The notes: generated by a model not told the origin, from the letters alone. A DNA stretch of 64,000 nt from Tipula vernalis (GCA_958295665.1 OY282558.1:315242092-315306091), one strand, 5' to 3'; positions 24,101-36,469 are shown, counted from the stretch's first letter. Made by a program: numbers and translations.

Positions 24101-24230
24101 TTAAAACATTAAAATCATAGTCGTAATTGTACAGTTACTCGAATATTTTAATTTGTTTTTGAAAGAATTAGAACAAAGCGCCAAAATGATGAAATTCTCC
24201 ATTACCGAACCACATAAATTACCTTCTTCT
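21125..24230. other. no gene seen
   Basis: AT-rich sequence. A short run of CAGACATCCAGACATC plus GACAGACGGACGG at 21317-21345 resembles the tandem tails found in many dispersed insect repeats. No reading frame with recognisable content was found. Confidence 0.5.
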
Positions 24231-24469
24231 TTGTTGTGATCCTGGAGATGGTGCTATTGGGATAAATTATACACCAAGAATTACTGACAGTATACTTTAT
24301 TTTTGGTTCGGTGTGTAACTTGTCTTGGTGAAGGTCGTTCAGACTGTCATCGTAACACTTCTCCTCGTTTGTAAATGATGTTTACAAATAGCTGAAATTC
24401 TAATTTGAATGATTGCGATATGAATGATTACAATTGTTTCGGATGTGAATGAAAATAAACAGAAATGGA

Positions 24470-27330
24470 AAAATGCCTTGTTTGGCGCACGTCGCCTTTG
24501 AGATAGGCGGGTGGAACTTCAGCTGTAGCTCGCTGAGTTCTTCGTGGAACTTGCTCCTGGGGCGCTGGCAAGTCTTCTTGTTGATCGTTCATTGAGTCAT
24601 GTAATGAATCACCTTCTTATACTTCCTCTTTCTCCGCCTCTGGATCTGTGATGTTGTCGGGCTCAATCTCTTGCTGTTCGGGGACCTGAATGTCAAAACT
24701 GTCTAGAATAACGTTATGTCCATCGCCGAGATATATATAGCTTTTTTTTAGGTGATTTACATGAGCAACGATCTCTCTCTCTCTCTCTCTCTCTCTCTTG
24801 TATACTAGTTTGCACCTTGTAATTGACTGTCCCCATTTTACTCAGGACTTCTCCTAAATCCCAGCGCCACTGGTTGTTGCTTAAGTGGGTTTTAACGAAA
24901 ACTTTGTCACCGATCTCAAACGGATTTTCTTTAGCACCATGGTGAGTGCTGAACTGCTGTTCCATCTTTTGGTTTTGTTCTGCTGTAGATTTCGTAGTCG
25001 GCATAAACAAGCCGTGCTTTGATTTTGCTTGTCGTTCCGTCATCAGCTCACGACTCGTGGCGATTTCGACCCAAGGTTGTATGACGGCGTAAAGCGGTAG
25101 TGCTTAAGGAACTTTCGCAAGGCTTCAATAGCGTTTCCATCCTTCTCAAGCTTCTTGAGTCCCCGTAGCCTCTGCATGAACCGTTCTGCCTGACCGTTGG
25201 ATTGAGGATCGTAAGGCGATGCAGTGATATACTCGATTCCTCTTTCTGCCTAGAATTGCTTAAATTGTTCCGATGTGAATTGCGGTCCGTTACAGCGACG
25301 ACTGTAGTTTAGCTTTGATCGGTGAAAACGCATTCGTTGCGCAATTCATACAGATTTGAACTGTCTTCTCGATGTCGCTGTCGAGCGAAGGCCAGGAGAC
25401 TTTCATAATAGCTTCATAAGTTCAATGTTAGGATGACCTTGATGCAGTTCTTTGAGTACTTCGCTACTCTAGTACTTTGTGGAATGATGATGCGATAACC
25501 GAAAAAAATGCAACCATTGATAACTGTGAGCGAATTTCGCCTTGAGTAATAGTATGCAGTCTCAGCGTCAGGAATTTGCTCTCGTTTGCGTGGCCAACCC
25601 TTCTCAATGCAACTTGTCATTACCTTCAACGTTTCGCCCCGACTTGTTTCTTACTGAATAGCTTCGAAAGTTACTGGCAGCTTCTTGGCGGTGTGGATGG
25701 CTTATTAACCTATAGTGAATCTTCTGCAATGTCCTTTCCAATGACAACGTCTTCGTCAGGCTTCTCGTGTTGACTAATGAGTCGAGAGACGAAATCTACG
25801 TATGCGAAGCGTTGAAGGCGGCTTGCCGTGTGTACCGGAATTCCCTTCTTATTGCAGAATATTGCGAGCAAGGGTTTATGGTCCATCTGGAGCTCCAATT
25901 TGCGTCCATAAATGCAGCGATGAAACTGAAGTGCGAATGTGAGCCGGGCATCTCATGCATGAGACTTGCTCCTATGACATAGCTTGAAGCGTTAGCGGCA
26001 ACGATCCACTTCTTAGAGGGCAGTTGCCAGAAATGTCTTGAGCTTGTCGAAAGATTCTTGATATTTTGCTTCCCATGCAAACGTGATATCATCTTGAAGA
26101 AGCTTGACTAATCAGCCGCGATGTTTCTTGATATCGGGAATGAATTTTTCGTACCAGGTGATTGCTCCTAGAAATGCCTGAAGCTGCTTGACGTATGTCG
26201 GAGCCGGAATGTTCTGAAACGTTTTCTCTGGGCTAGGTCTAATGCCGTTAGTGTCGATTATGTGGCCAAGAAATTCGAGTTCTTTATGACGGAAACAACA
26301 CTTGTCGATTTTGAGGAGGAAGCCGTTCTCCTGAATGTCGCTTAAAACTTCACACAGATTCTTGTCGCGGTTGTTTCGATCTGTTCCTCCCACAATGAAG
26401 ACACCGATGAACGGGATAGCACCCTGTGCTCCGCTCATCACACTACTCACAAGTCTTTGAAAGATTCCCGGTGCTGGCTTGACTCCTGGCTGCAACCGTT
26501 TGACTTGAGTGTTGACGGTCATCAGCTTCTTTGAGTCATCGTAGAGCTCGACTTAAAGGAACGCATCTGAGAGGTCGATTTTGCTAAAGAGGCGATAGCT
26601 GAGCAAAAATTTTGTCAGGCGTTGGCAATGGAAATTGTTCCGATATAAGCGATCATTTAAGCTAGTTGAGTTCTTTTTGACAGCGACGATTGGGCTAATC
26701 ATGTTCATTAGCTGCAACCGTTTGATTTCGTTCTCGGTAGGCTCCTTGGCGGCTAACGGAACTGCACGGCTGTTGCGGAAAATTCGTTTTGGACTTGGTT
26801 TGAGCATCACTGATACCTTTTGGGTGCAAAGGCTAAGCGAATTGCTAAAAAGGGCTTAAAATTTGGTCTTAAACTCGCTTGGAAATTGCTGTGAAACGTC
26901 GAGTCGGATGTTGTTGAAGACGCTGGTAATGCGAACGTTCCATAGGTCGAGAGAATCTATCCAGTCGCTGCCGAGGACGTTCAAGCTTGAATTTGAGACG
27001 TAGCATCGGCTGATTTCTTCTAGTCCGTGGAGCTACAACCATGCGGTGAATTTTCCAAACATCGACACCTGATCGCCTGAAGCGCTGATTGCTTGCTCTT
27101 TGCATGGTGTCAACAGCGGTATACCAATCTTTTGTTAATTTGTCTCAGATATCATTGTCCAGTCGGAGCCAGAATCCAGTTGCAGCCGAGGTTTGTGATC
27201 ATCGATGGCTACTGGTTCAACAAACCTGTGGGTGAAAATCGATACTGTTGTGACTGCCTTACTCTGACGCCTTTTTGATCTGCGGCTGAGTTTGCTTGGT
27301 CTTGATCGGAATCTGCGCAGGAATTCGTTC
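24470..27330 (-). pseudogene. Gypsy pol relic (PR-RT-RH-IN)
   Basis: In order on the minus strand: protease LQLDSGSDWTMIS near 27185-27145 (Asp-Ser-Gly active site); reverse transcriptase LFSKIDLSDAFL (~26600) and LQPGVKPAPGIFQRLVSS, with the catalytic box lying in IGVFIVGGTD, where YxDD is lost; the thumb region KIDKCCFRHKELEFLGHII; RNase H with ANASSYVIGASL and MDHKPLLAIF; integrase zinc-finger SWPSLDSDIEKTVQICMNC (~25400); an integrase core end YITASPYDPQSNGQAERFMQ read across frameshifts; and a GPY/F-like segment FEIGDKVFVKTHLSNNQWRW (~24900). A CT microsatellite (24767-24797) has expanded inside the last part. Stops and the lost YxDD make it inactive. Confidence 0.85.
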
Positions 27331-27559
27331 ACCGAGGTACAATTGCCCTTATGTTAGGAATCATGTCCAATTTTTCTTTTGCCTTGTTTGTGGATTTCTG
27401 CTTACCTTTCTGTTGCTGCCCCTCTTTCTGAATCTGCATCACTTCGCTTTTCTGTGCTTAGTTGTAGTGTTGGGCCATCAATATCTCGTATTTGAGGCAA
27501 GACAACCGCTTTGCTTTTCTGAATCTGCATCACTAAGCTTTTATGTGCTTAGTTGTAGT

Positions 27560-28150
27560 GTTATTTCGACTGTCTCGGGCTTAATGAGAAGCTTTTCGAG
27601 AACGAGTGAGTCTTCAGCTCCGGTTAACGCTGTGACGAACATGAGGACCTTAAAATCGTCGGCTGTGCACGTGGCAATCTCGGATTTTTCGCATTTTCTG
27701 TTGACTTGGCTTGCGAAATCGTCTGAAATTCCTCCTTAACCTTTAGCGATGCTAAAACACTTGTAGCAGAGTATGAAGACAGATCCTTTCCGGCCGCAAA
27801 TCTTTTTCAGCTCCTCGACTGCTCTCTCAAAAGTGATGGTTTGTACGGTGTCTGGTAGGATGCGGTCAGCGAAACGTCGGTATTCCGAGGTTGACAACTT
27901 CTCAGTGAGCAAACTCACCCGCTGGCGGATCGTCAGTATCTGTGCTTCCTCTATGAAGATGTGCTCATAGTAAACATACTAGCGGTCAAACGTTTCACCG
28001 TCCTCTGGGCAGTCGCCGGATTTTTCCTTTCGATCGGACAGTGCATTTGCTGGCGGTGTGTTTCGCTTCTGAACCGTTTATTCTATGAGTGCTGTAATTT
28101 GTCGTTGGATTTCAGTCTGAGCTCCCGTCAATAGTTTGATGAGTTTTCCA
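27560..28150 (-). pseudogene. Gypsy gag relic
   Basis: Frames on the minus strand read IQRQITALIE, SGDCPEDGETFDR, then VSLLTEKLSTSEYRRFADRI, ILPDTVQTITFERAVEELKK, and then RRFKVLMFVTALTGAEDSLV. This block order matches the Gag of insect and nematode K02A2.6-like Gypsy elements, the virus-like-particle protein. Frameshifts break it into at least three frames. A 91-bp-period duplication (27426-27471 and 27517-27562, TTCTGAATCTGCATCACT) lies at its 3' side. No zinc knuckle was clearly seen. Confidence 0.7.
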
Positions 28151-28312
28151 TGATGCCAAGGTTATGCTCACTTGTCAAAAAAAATTCAATTTTTCACTTC
28201 TTCCCGAATGTAATATGAGTTAAATTCGCTTTATCCTCGTCGCCAAAATCGTAATCTTGGAGATGGTATTATTAGGATTAATGACACACCAAGGATTACT
28301 GACAGTATACTT

Positions 28313-29800
28313 AAAAAATTTAAAAAGTTAACATCAGCATGTTCACCAAAAGAAAAGAATTGTATCAATATGGTTCTAAATTTTATGGTTAATTTGTCAT
28401 CAGTGGATTTCTCACAGAGTGATTTAAATTTGTTGAATAGGGGCTTCAAATTTGCACCTACACCAATATACACTCCGAGAGAAGAAATTTTAGCCGAATT
28501 AGTGAGTGGTATATCGAGAATGGACATCCAACAGAAACAATCCATACGTTTTCACGCTCAGAAGATTTTGCTACAGGATAATTTGGAAACAAAGAAGGTT
28601 GTAAAAAACATTGTGAAAAGAAAGCAGATTCAAACTATTGAATTAAAAAAATGTCACTTACATCAAGGCAGATAAAGGCTTTTCTTTTGTAAACATGGAC
28701 AAAATAGATTATGAAGACAGAGTAATGAGAATGATTAACCAAGGTCAATATGAGGAGTTTAAGTATAGAAATGGAAACAGGAGAAACGCCTTGCCGCAGA
28801 TGATAAAATGGGCTAAAGAAGTTGTTGAATATTGAAAGAGTCCTTGAAATATCATATTTTCACTTCAGAACCAGCATGCTAAATCCAAGAGTTCCTTATA
28901 TTTATGCATTACTCAAAATCCATAAGCAAGGTAACAAGATGAGACCAATTATTTCGAGTATATCGACACCCACAGATAAACTATCGACATGGTTAGTAAA
29001 ATAGTTGCAAAGATTAGGTCAACCCATGGCATGTATATATGTAAAAATAACACAGTGTTTCTCCAGAAAGTTAAGGACATAACGCTAAATGATTATGCAG
29101 CAACAGTGTCTTTTGATGTAACCGCTTTGTACACAAATGTCCCAGTAGACATCGCAGTTCAGTGTATGGTCGATAATGTCAAACAATAGAATGTTGCGAA
29201 CAACAGAATGTTGCGGACAACATAGCAAATCTGTACCAGCAGGTAGCTGAAACCTGTATAGGGCAAAGTTTTTTTGAGTTTAGAGGAAAGTTCTATAAGC
29301 AGACATTCGGCACTTGCTTGGGTAGTAAATTGGCGCCATATCTTAGCGACATATTTATGTGTAAGTTTGAGAAATCAATTAAAAACTCCCCCACTATTTC
29401 CACTTGTATGGATAAGATACGTGGATGATATTTTTTCAATAATTAGAAAGACGGAATTGGAACGATTTTTGGAGATACTAAACTCACAATACCCCACCTT
29501 GATGGTTCACCTTTGAGTTAGAAGTAGACGGTGTGCTCCCATTTTTAGATGTGAAGGTAATGAGAACAGAGAACAAATTAGAGTTCAGAATCTATCGAAA
29601 ACCGACGAACACCATGAGACTCATTACTGCCGACTCCCACAATAATGCATAAGAAGGCAGCGTTTCACTCTTTATCAACACGGCTCTTCAGTATTCCTAT
29701 GTCCACGCCTGTGTTTGATGAAGAAGCCAAATATATAAAAGATGCTGCAAGGATGAACGGCTACGATAAGAATTTCATTAACTTATGATTTTCTGTAAAC
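28313..29800 (+). pseudogene. Penelope-like reverse transcriptase relic
   Basis: The frame around 28313-28674 reads a pre-RT region (LNLLNRGFKFAPTPIY). Then come ADKGFSFVNMDK, NPRVPYIYALLKIHKQGNKM, MRPIISSISTPTDKLSTWL, VSFDVTALYTNVPV (first catalytic Asp), FGTCLGSKLAPYLSDIFM, WIRYVDDIFSI at 29412-29444 (YVDD box) and LPFLDVKVMR. This is the palm-and-fingers order of Penelope-like elements, whose RT resembles telomerase. At least five frameshifts or stops break it. The GIY-YIG endonuclease half lies 3.2 kb downstream. Confidence 0.88.
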
Positions 29801-29884
29801 ACACCCACAAGCACCAAATTTGGTCACTTAATAATTTCTAGTTCGAGCCAACCATTTCATTATCTTCGAGGTTATTTATAAAGG

Positions 29885-31270
29885 AAGCTGAATTTATTTA
29901 TTTATTTATTTGATTTACACATACATTTATTTAAGTTTTGGCGCACTCCATTTTGAGCCAAAGCTCATTTACAACAGAGCGTGCCAAAAGAGAAAGATGG
30001 TTCAATTAGACAAAATTCCATTTTTAGGTCGGCCAGCCATTCATTTCGGACCATGAATTACACAATTTCACCTGGTTTTTCACTCGCATCGCTCGATCAT
30101 CAATGGCAGGACGATCACGATTTGTAATCTTTTGTAATTTGGATAATATTCCGTGGTTGGGGTTCCCCATAGCTTTAGGATATTTGGTGCAGAATTTGAT
30201 CGTTGATTAAAATTTCAAAATAAAAAAATTAAAAAATAATTTTCTCAGAAAACGTCCGATTGACGTGAAATTCAAAGCCAATCCAAAATATATAAATATA
30301 ATTTCCCGACATTAAATGATTTGACGGTCAAAAAAACGCTTATATCTCCCGTTCTATCCAACAATTACAAACAAATTAGGGAATTTACTCAAAAAATATG
30401 ACGTGGGTTTAGTAACGAAAAGTACCTGTGAATGCTGGTTTTAATATTGCCACTATGGCCGACGATTTTCCTAACATTCACTGCAAACGAAGTATTTCAA
30501 TTAACCTCAGGCTCGAAACTCGAAGGACCAAATTGCATGTGAAAATGATGATTTTTTATTTCTAATATGGCCGAAGATTTTCTTCACCATTTACACGTGA
30601 TGCGAAGAATTGCTTATAAAAATAAATATTTATACAATTCGTATAAGCCTGGGTTCATGGTTAATTGTATTTATTTTCTTTATTTGATGAATGAATTATA
30701 AATTACAATTTTAGCAAAAACGTTATACAATATTGGATTATTTATTTTATTATTAATTTTAATTTAATGTTTATTTCGTGAACTCACAATCTAGAATAGT
30801 GCCAAAACTTCCAATTCCCCAAAAACTGCAGATTAGTTCGAAAAAATTACTCGAAGGTTAGTATCGACGTTCACATACAGGTAACGCATCGATCAATTCT
30901 ATGTTATTATTTTTACACTGAACCCCAAATAATGCATTGGAATTCATCCACCATTTGACAATTTGAGTTGTCATTTTGGAACTTTGAATATTTTGCTAAC
31001 TATTGAAGATAAGTATAATTATTTTGTTAACATTCAAATTACATAAGTTATTAATTATTAATTCTCTTTTTCAGGATAAACAAAATTTATACAATGGTAA
31101 AGGATAAGTATTTATTTAATCTACATGTTAATTTATATTGTTTTTTGTTCTATTTTAGGATATGTTGGTTAATGTTTTCAGGTGTGAGATTTGAATGATT
31201 TGGTAAGTAGGTATGTTATGACCATTAGTTTCGAATACATTTTCATTATTTATGTAAAAGCTTAAACAGT
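29885..31270. other. unassigned DNA inside the split Penelope-like element
   Basis: It starts with a TTTA microsatellite (29891-29911). Near 29933-29985 there is an imperfect inverted pair (TTTTGGCGCACTC and GAGCGTGCCAAAAG). Donor- and acceptor-like strings cluster at 31005-31170 but no protein is recognisable. Confidence 0.5.
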
Positions 31271-33006
31271 CCCAAGTAGCACCAAATAACTTTATAGTTT
31301 TATAACCCGTTTCCGACGTCGGTACAACGTCACAAATTTCTATAAATTCACTTGTTTGACATCGAACTAACAATTTTTATTTTTTCGTCGGCACGACCAC
31401 AATGCGACGTTATATGTTAGCAGCCGCCAGTGCGTTATTTTATATCTACTTGACAACTTTTTTTTGACTATTTTCAACTATTGACCGACTAATATGTATT
31501 TTATAACCGTGTACCGATTATTTAGTTATGTTGTCGTATTATGTGGTATTTAATGACTACCTAGCAACTTTTTTGTCGTGTAAAAACCAATATCCAACCT
31601 AAATATTTTGTTGTTACCTGCACTACCACAAGATAACATTTTTTACTTATGCATACAATTTAGTGAAATAATTGACAAAAAAGATATTTTGTGACCGACA
31701 TTATTACATCATCGGGAAACAACCTTATTGTGTCATGTCAATGTCAATTTTTATATAAATAATTTAATATAAAAAAGTTTTTCTGACTTCAACTTCTTTT
31801 ATCTTCCAAAATAGGTCAATCACAATTTTTGTGTTATACTAAGGATTTAATTAATGAATAATTATCAACATAAATAACACAAATGTTTTACGTTTTTGAA
31901 GTTTTAATCATGTTTTTTATAATTCGCGAATGTATCATAAAAAATCAAATACATTTGTATCCATACAGTCTCCTTTGTCTTTTTCAGGGAATTTTAAATT
32001 AACTATTTCAAGTTTTTCTTTTTTGTCGTTAAGGAATTTTTGGTGAATGCACAACGCTATTCAATATAACTTATTTGGTGTGCAAATATCTTTACAGTTG
32101 AATTCTTGACAATTTGGTAATAAAATTAAATAAATCGTCGGGAGAATGACTAGACCGTCGTGACAGTAACTTTTTTGGAAATAAAATAACAAATTTGTAA
32201 TTTTTGAGTCAAATTTGTTATAAATTGGTCATTAATCTAACTTTTTAGTGGTTTAAATATATTTTAATACATAATATGAAGCTCGCCATTTTTAATTATA
32301 CATGCATATAAAAATTTGTATTTTTTGAAAATTAAATTCTGATTTTCATACTTCTAATGACTAAATATTATTGTAATATCATTATTTTAAAGGTGGGGAT
32401 TATTTCAATATGGTTTAAATTGATTTTAGAAAATTTTAGTCAACCTAAAATAAAAATATTTTTGAAATAACAGAAATATATTTTTAAAAAAGACGAATTT
32501 ATAAGGCGCATGAGTTTTTAGTTCACTGATAGGTGCACATTTACGATAAAACTTGCTTTGTTTATAAAAATATGTCGTATCTTGCCAGATTTTTGGGTTA
32601 TCATTATTACAGGGAATGTGAATATTACATTTACAATTATTATGAAGTAAATTTTCATAAAGTCGTAAATAATGAAATAGATGATAAAGGAAATAGACAA
32701 ATAATTATTATATTTATAAGATAAAAGAAGACAACATGATTATTTATATATTTTATAAAAAATAGTTGTCCTGTCTGCTAAAATACAAACAAAATAGTGG
32801 TCAATATATCTATTTCCTGACTTGTATTCTATGGTCAATTGACAAGTCGGATAATAGTTATTACGACGTTGTTACAACCCAAAATTTATTCCCCAATAAC
32901 GTTGTATCTCAGTTGTCATACCATTGTCACAACGTTGGCTAGCCGACCAGTAGTCATTTAGCCAACCACAGTACAACGTTATACCAACTCACTCGTGCTA
33001 CTTGGG
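31271..33006. mobile_element. terminal-inverted-repeat element, 1.7 kb
   Basis: The ends are CCCAAGTAGCAC and its exact complement GTGCTACTTGGG. The outer 200 bp at the right carries several copies of ACAACGTT or AACGTTGT (32868-32985), with weaker versions at the left (ACAACGTC, GACGTTATA). No transposase is seen; the longest internal frames are lysine/tyrosine-rich and unrecognised. Its right end abuts the GIY-YIG region. No clear target duplication was found. Confidence 0.6.
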
Positions 33007-33007
33007 G

Positions 33008-33376
33008 TACCAATTTAGGATCGATGATTTGTAAATACCAAGATGTTCCACCACTATCATTCAAAGCAGGGATTGACACTGGCAGATGCACTGAATGTGA
33101 AAAACAGTTGGGCAAACATCAAGGACATTTGATAAGAGACTTGTTAAACACTCTCTCGCGGTAAGAAATATGGATGTACACAGATCTAGTGTTGCAGAAC
33201 ACAAGAATAATAATCGCGGACACAAAATCGAATATGCCACTTCAAGAATAATAAAAATAATTAACGACAATTGGAAATTGGATGCCTATGAGTCGTTGTT
33301 GATGGACAAATATAAGGATGAACACAGAGGGCAGCCCAATCATTTCCTATTTTTTCAATGTTGTAAACGCTCTTAG
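33008..33376 (+). pseudogene. Penelope-like GIY-YIG endonuclease relic
   Basis: From 33008 the frame reads TNLGSMICKYQDVPPLSFKA and GIDTGRCTECEKQLG, equivalent to GIYxIxCxxCxxxYIG with the GIY Tyr replaced. Across a frameshift it continues VHRSSVAEHKNNNRGHKIEY and NDNWKLDAYESLLMDKYKD, the His/Glu part of Penelope-like endonucleases. It ends at 33376. It is the C-terminal partner of the RT relic at 28313-29800, on the same strand. The damaged GIY motif and frameshift make it inactive. Confidence 0.85.
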
Positions 33377-33379
33377 ACA

Positions 33380-33960
33380 TCAACACAATTAATGTGACAA
33401 AATGTATGAAAAATAACCACACACATAAACAAGCATACGTAAGAAGTCGTCACCAAAAATGTGTCAGTTGGTTGTGTTATAATGAAATTTTTTTATTTGT
33501 GTGTACATACTTACATATATAGGACTTTCACAGATTTTGAACAAAGCGTTATATAAATCGTTGTTCGTTAATTTTAGTTGCAAAAATAATCTAAAGATGA
33601 TCGCTTAGTGACGAAAAATTAAAATTAATTTTTTTTTTTTTTTTTTTTCAAATTATAATTTCTTGTGGTTTCGAGAAGGGTTTGCATCTATTGTGAAAAT
33701 TTGAAAAAATATATTTAATTATGGAAACCACGGCGGCATTAGATGAACTAAATGACAAGATTCAGCCAGATCCAATAACGGATGCAATAGTTTAATAGAA
33801 ATTGACGTATCGCAACAGAAGCCACATAATTTATATGAAGAACTTTTCCATATGGAAATCTGCGATGTTTTTGAAGCTACTTTTACCAGCGGAGCTTGTA
33901 TTATTGCTACTGCGGATGTACTCCTGAAAGTTGAACTCGTCGCATCACTAAATTAAATGC
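33380..33960. other. no firm gene; poly-T tract
   Basis: A T-run of about 19 at 33630-33649 is followed by a short frame from ATG 33721 (METTAALDELNDKIQPDPIT) that stops after 24 codons and is unrecognised. Confidence 0.4.
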
Positions 33961-33974
33961 ATCTAGTTTGGCCT

Positions 33975-34928
33975 CATTTTCGCCATCCAATCATTAAGCC
34001 AATTTACGATCTCTGCGCGAGAACTAAATCGCTATTCAGAAAGAGATGACTGCATCGACTGGAATAAGTAGTAATCTGAAAGATCTATATCTGGTCAATA
34101 CGGCGGGTGGGGTAGAACTTCCCAATCCTGTCCTTGTAAATAATTTTTTACAAAGTTTGCAATATGTGGTTTTGCATTGTCATGCTGAAAAATTAATTTG
34201 TTGTGTCTATTCACCCATTCTGGTCGTTTTTCCTCTATAGCTTGCTTCAAACGTATAAATTGTTGCGGAATACATCGGCATTGATAGTTTCACCTGATTC
34301 CAGCAGCTCATAATATACTACCCTTTCTGATCACACCAGATACAGAGCATAACCATATTGCAATGGATATCTCGCTTTGGTTGCGATGGACCAGCTCTAC
34401 CACGCTTCACCCAAGATTTTTAGGGTTTGGAATTCTCATAATAAATGCATTTTTGATCTCCAGTAACTATCCGATGCAGAAAACCTTTTCTTTGTTGTCT
34501 TTGAATCAGTATTATACCGATGGTTTTTCGATTCGACGTTCGAGGTCTCTTTCTTTTAATTCATGTGGAACCCAGTTGTTAGCTCTTTGAACCATTCCGA
34601 TTGTTTGTAGACATTTTGCAACAGTTGATCGATCAACATTTAATGCTACAGCCAATTCTGATTGTGTTTGAGAATAATCTTCAGCCAATAATGTTTCCAA
34701 TTCAGCATCTTCAAATTTTTTGGCTGGTTTTCCATGCTCTTTATCTTCAATGCCAAAATCATCATTTTTAAATCGTCGAAACCATTCTTTGCATGTTGTA
34801 TTCGATGAAGCATGCACACCGTAAATTTTCGCAAGCAAACGATAAATTTCCGCTGCACTTTTCGTTGCAATAAAATAATGTAATAAAACTTCCCGCAAAT
34901 GATGTTTATTTGGAATAAAATTCGACAT
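33975..34928 (-). pseudogene. mariner transposase relic
   Basis: It starts MSNFIPNKHHLREVLLHYFI at 34928 with the mariner DNA-binding domain (RTCKEWFRRFK-like block, then NVDRSTVAKCLQTIGM and NNWVPHELKERD). Across frameshifts it continues LHRIVTGDQKCIYYEN (first Asp), KRGRAGPSQPKRDIH, FQHDNAKPHIANF (second Asp) and PHPPYxPDIDLSDYYLFQSM (third Asp). This is the DD34D layout of mariners. Similarity stops near NWLNDWMAK at about 33980, so the last ~40 residues are gone. At least three frameshifts are present. Terminal repeats were not identified. Confidence 0.92.
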
Positions 34929-35099
34929 TTTGAAAGAGTTAAAAATACTATTTGTTTACACTTTAACCAAATGTCGTATACTGCGTTTGATAGCTGACAT
35001 CAAGTACTATAGAATACAAGTATTGCGCATTTACAGTATACATAAGCAGTAAAAATAACGACACCAGTTAAGAAAGGGCGGGGTTATATTCACACACCC

Positions 35100-36130
35100 A
35101 ATATTATAGCGGCAAACCAACTAATCGGATCAAAAATTGTTGATGCCTCGGATAATATATACTGCTTCGTTATTTCATTTTCTTCCATCTTCACCTTAAA
35201 CGGAAAGTGGTCGCTTTTTTGAGAATACCTCTACTCCCAGTATCGAAATGGCGTGAGATTCGCCTTCAAAACCAAAATTGAGGTATCGTGGTCTGCTTGG
35301 GAAATAATTTGCATAAGCCGTTAGCAATTTGATAACCATTTTCGAAGATGGAAACCTCCTTCTTATGACTGTTGGTTCCTGACATAAGGTCATCAACATA
35401 TAAGTCCGGTTATAGTATTTCAGAACCCTTCCGGTATTCTGATTGATGATCAACAGCAACCTGGTTTAGCGTTTACGTACCGGATGACGAGCCATAGGTA
35501 ACTTTCTTACTCCAAACAGTTTTTTGATATCCCGCATCTTAAGCCTTGACTCATATTTGCTGAAACATTTACTCAATATCGACCGTGAATACGTATTGAG
35601 ACCAATTTATCATTCAACGATTTTGATTCATCAAATACAACGCGCAACTTCGTAGTAGTACTGCTTTCCTTAACCATTCCGTGATGCAGTAAAAAATATT
35701 GTTCGGCACCAGCTTCCCGTCATATCTTCATGCTGGAATATTCGTCCAGAAACTCGACTTAATTTTGTTTTAATGCAGCATCAAGTGAGCATTTTTTTCT
35801 AAATTATGCATTCTCTTAATCGTCATCCGTCTGACGTCTGCAATTTCCACATTTGCCTAATTTCTGCGTTCATCTTATGAGTAGTAACATATATAAGCCA
35901 AGGATCCCGACTCCCCGCTAGTGGCCCAAGTACCTTTAGTCCTCGATCAACTTCATCGAATTTATTATGCAAACGTGCAATAGATTTGGAAGTGGCGCTT
36001 TCTATTTCACAGCCTGCCGAACCAACGCGAGTTATTTGGCTACCAAAAGTCCCTTAAAGTATTGAAATTTTTGAGTAGGAGAATGTAGTACATACGTTCT
36101 CATGCACCGTCAATCCAAATAAATCAAAAA
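35100..36130 (-). pseudogene. BEL/Pao reverse transcriptase relic
   Basis: On the minus strand YFLLHHGMVKESSTTTKLRV and VVFDESKSLNDKL (35760-35590) match the BEL/Pao RT start. DLYVDDLMSGTNSHKKEVSI with the YVDD box follows at about 35350-35410, then FENGYQIANGLCKLFPKQ and ILSEASTIFDPI at about 35110-35165. Frameshifts occur between blocks. Upstream, 36050-35830 reads SAGCEIESATSKSIARLHNK and KVLGPLAGSRDPWL, probably the same element's pre-RT part. A segment at about 36311-36467 starts TGTTGAAGTTACGG and ends ATAACA and might be its LTR. Confidence 0.8.
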
Positions 36131-36469
36131 AATGGGTGCCATTTCTTAACGTTTCCATCGAACAACGGAATGGTAATACGCAGTAACCGAAAATCACTAG
36201 ATAACTTAATTATTAATTTAATCATTTATCACATTATATTTTGAGCCTTTAGGCTCATTTTCAATAGTTTTGATGTAATAAATAATACATTTATTATATA
36301 ACTGCATATTGTTGAAGTTACGGAAGTTACGGCAATCTATGCGCATCATACTACATCACTCAGCAAAGCCCATCAATCACTTTGGTATCTTGGTTTCTCG
36401 CTACTGCTAACCGCCTTAGTAGTGTGTGGGTCTCCCATAGATCAATAACTACTGCTTGCTCATAACATA

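Larger units (their letters stand above)
24232..28312 (-). mobile_element. Ty3/Gypsy retrotransposon, degenerate
   Basis: The element reads gag, protease, reverse transcriptase, RNase H, integrase from right to left. The 3' LTR (24232-24357, 126 bp) begins TGTTACG and ends CACAACA on the minus strand, preceded by a purine tract GAGGAGAAG. About 65 bp of the 5' LTR remains at 28248-28312 (shared with 24235-24297). Next to it is a primer-binding-like TGGCGACGAGGATAAAG (28229-28245). Beyond 28312 the LTR is cut off and Penelope-like sequence begins. Confidence 0.85.

Noticed and set aside
24767..24797. CT repeat as a regulatory GAGA-type site
   Set aside because: It lies inside the decayed integrase C-terminal region and is more simply a microsatellite expansion.
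26635..26859. Plus-strand frame in the Gypsy pol region
   Set aside because: Antisense to reverse transcriptase; no independent evidence.
27296..27739. 147-codon plus-strand frame with hydrophobic start
   Set aside because: It is antisense to the Gypsy gag region.
28248..28372. Open frame running from the 5' LTR remnant into the Penelope-like region (NDTPRITDSILKKFKKL)
   Set aside because: The first part is shared with the Gypsy 3' LTR at 24235-24297, so the open frame is a chance read-through.
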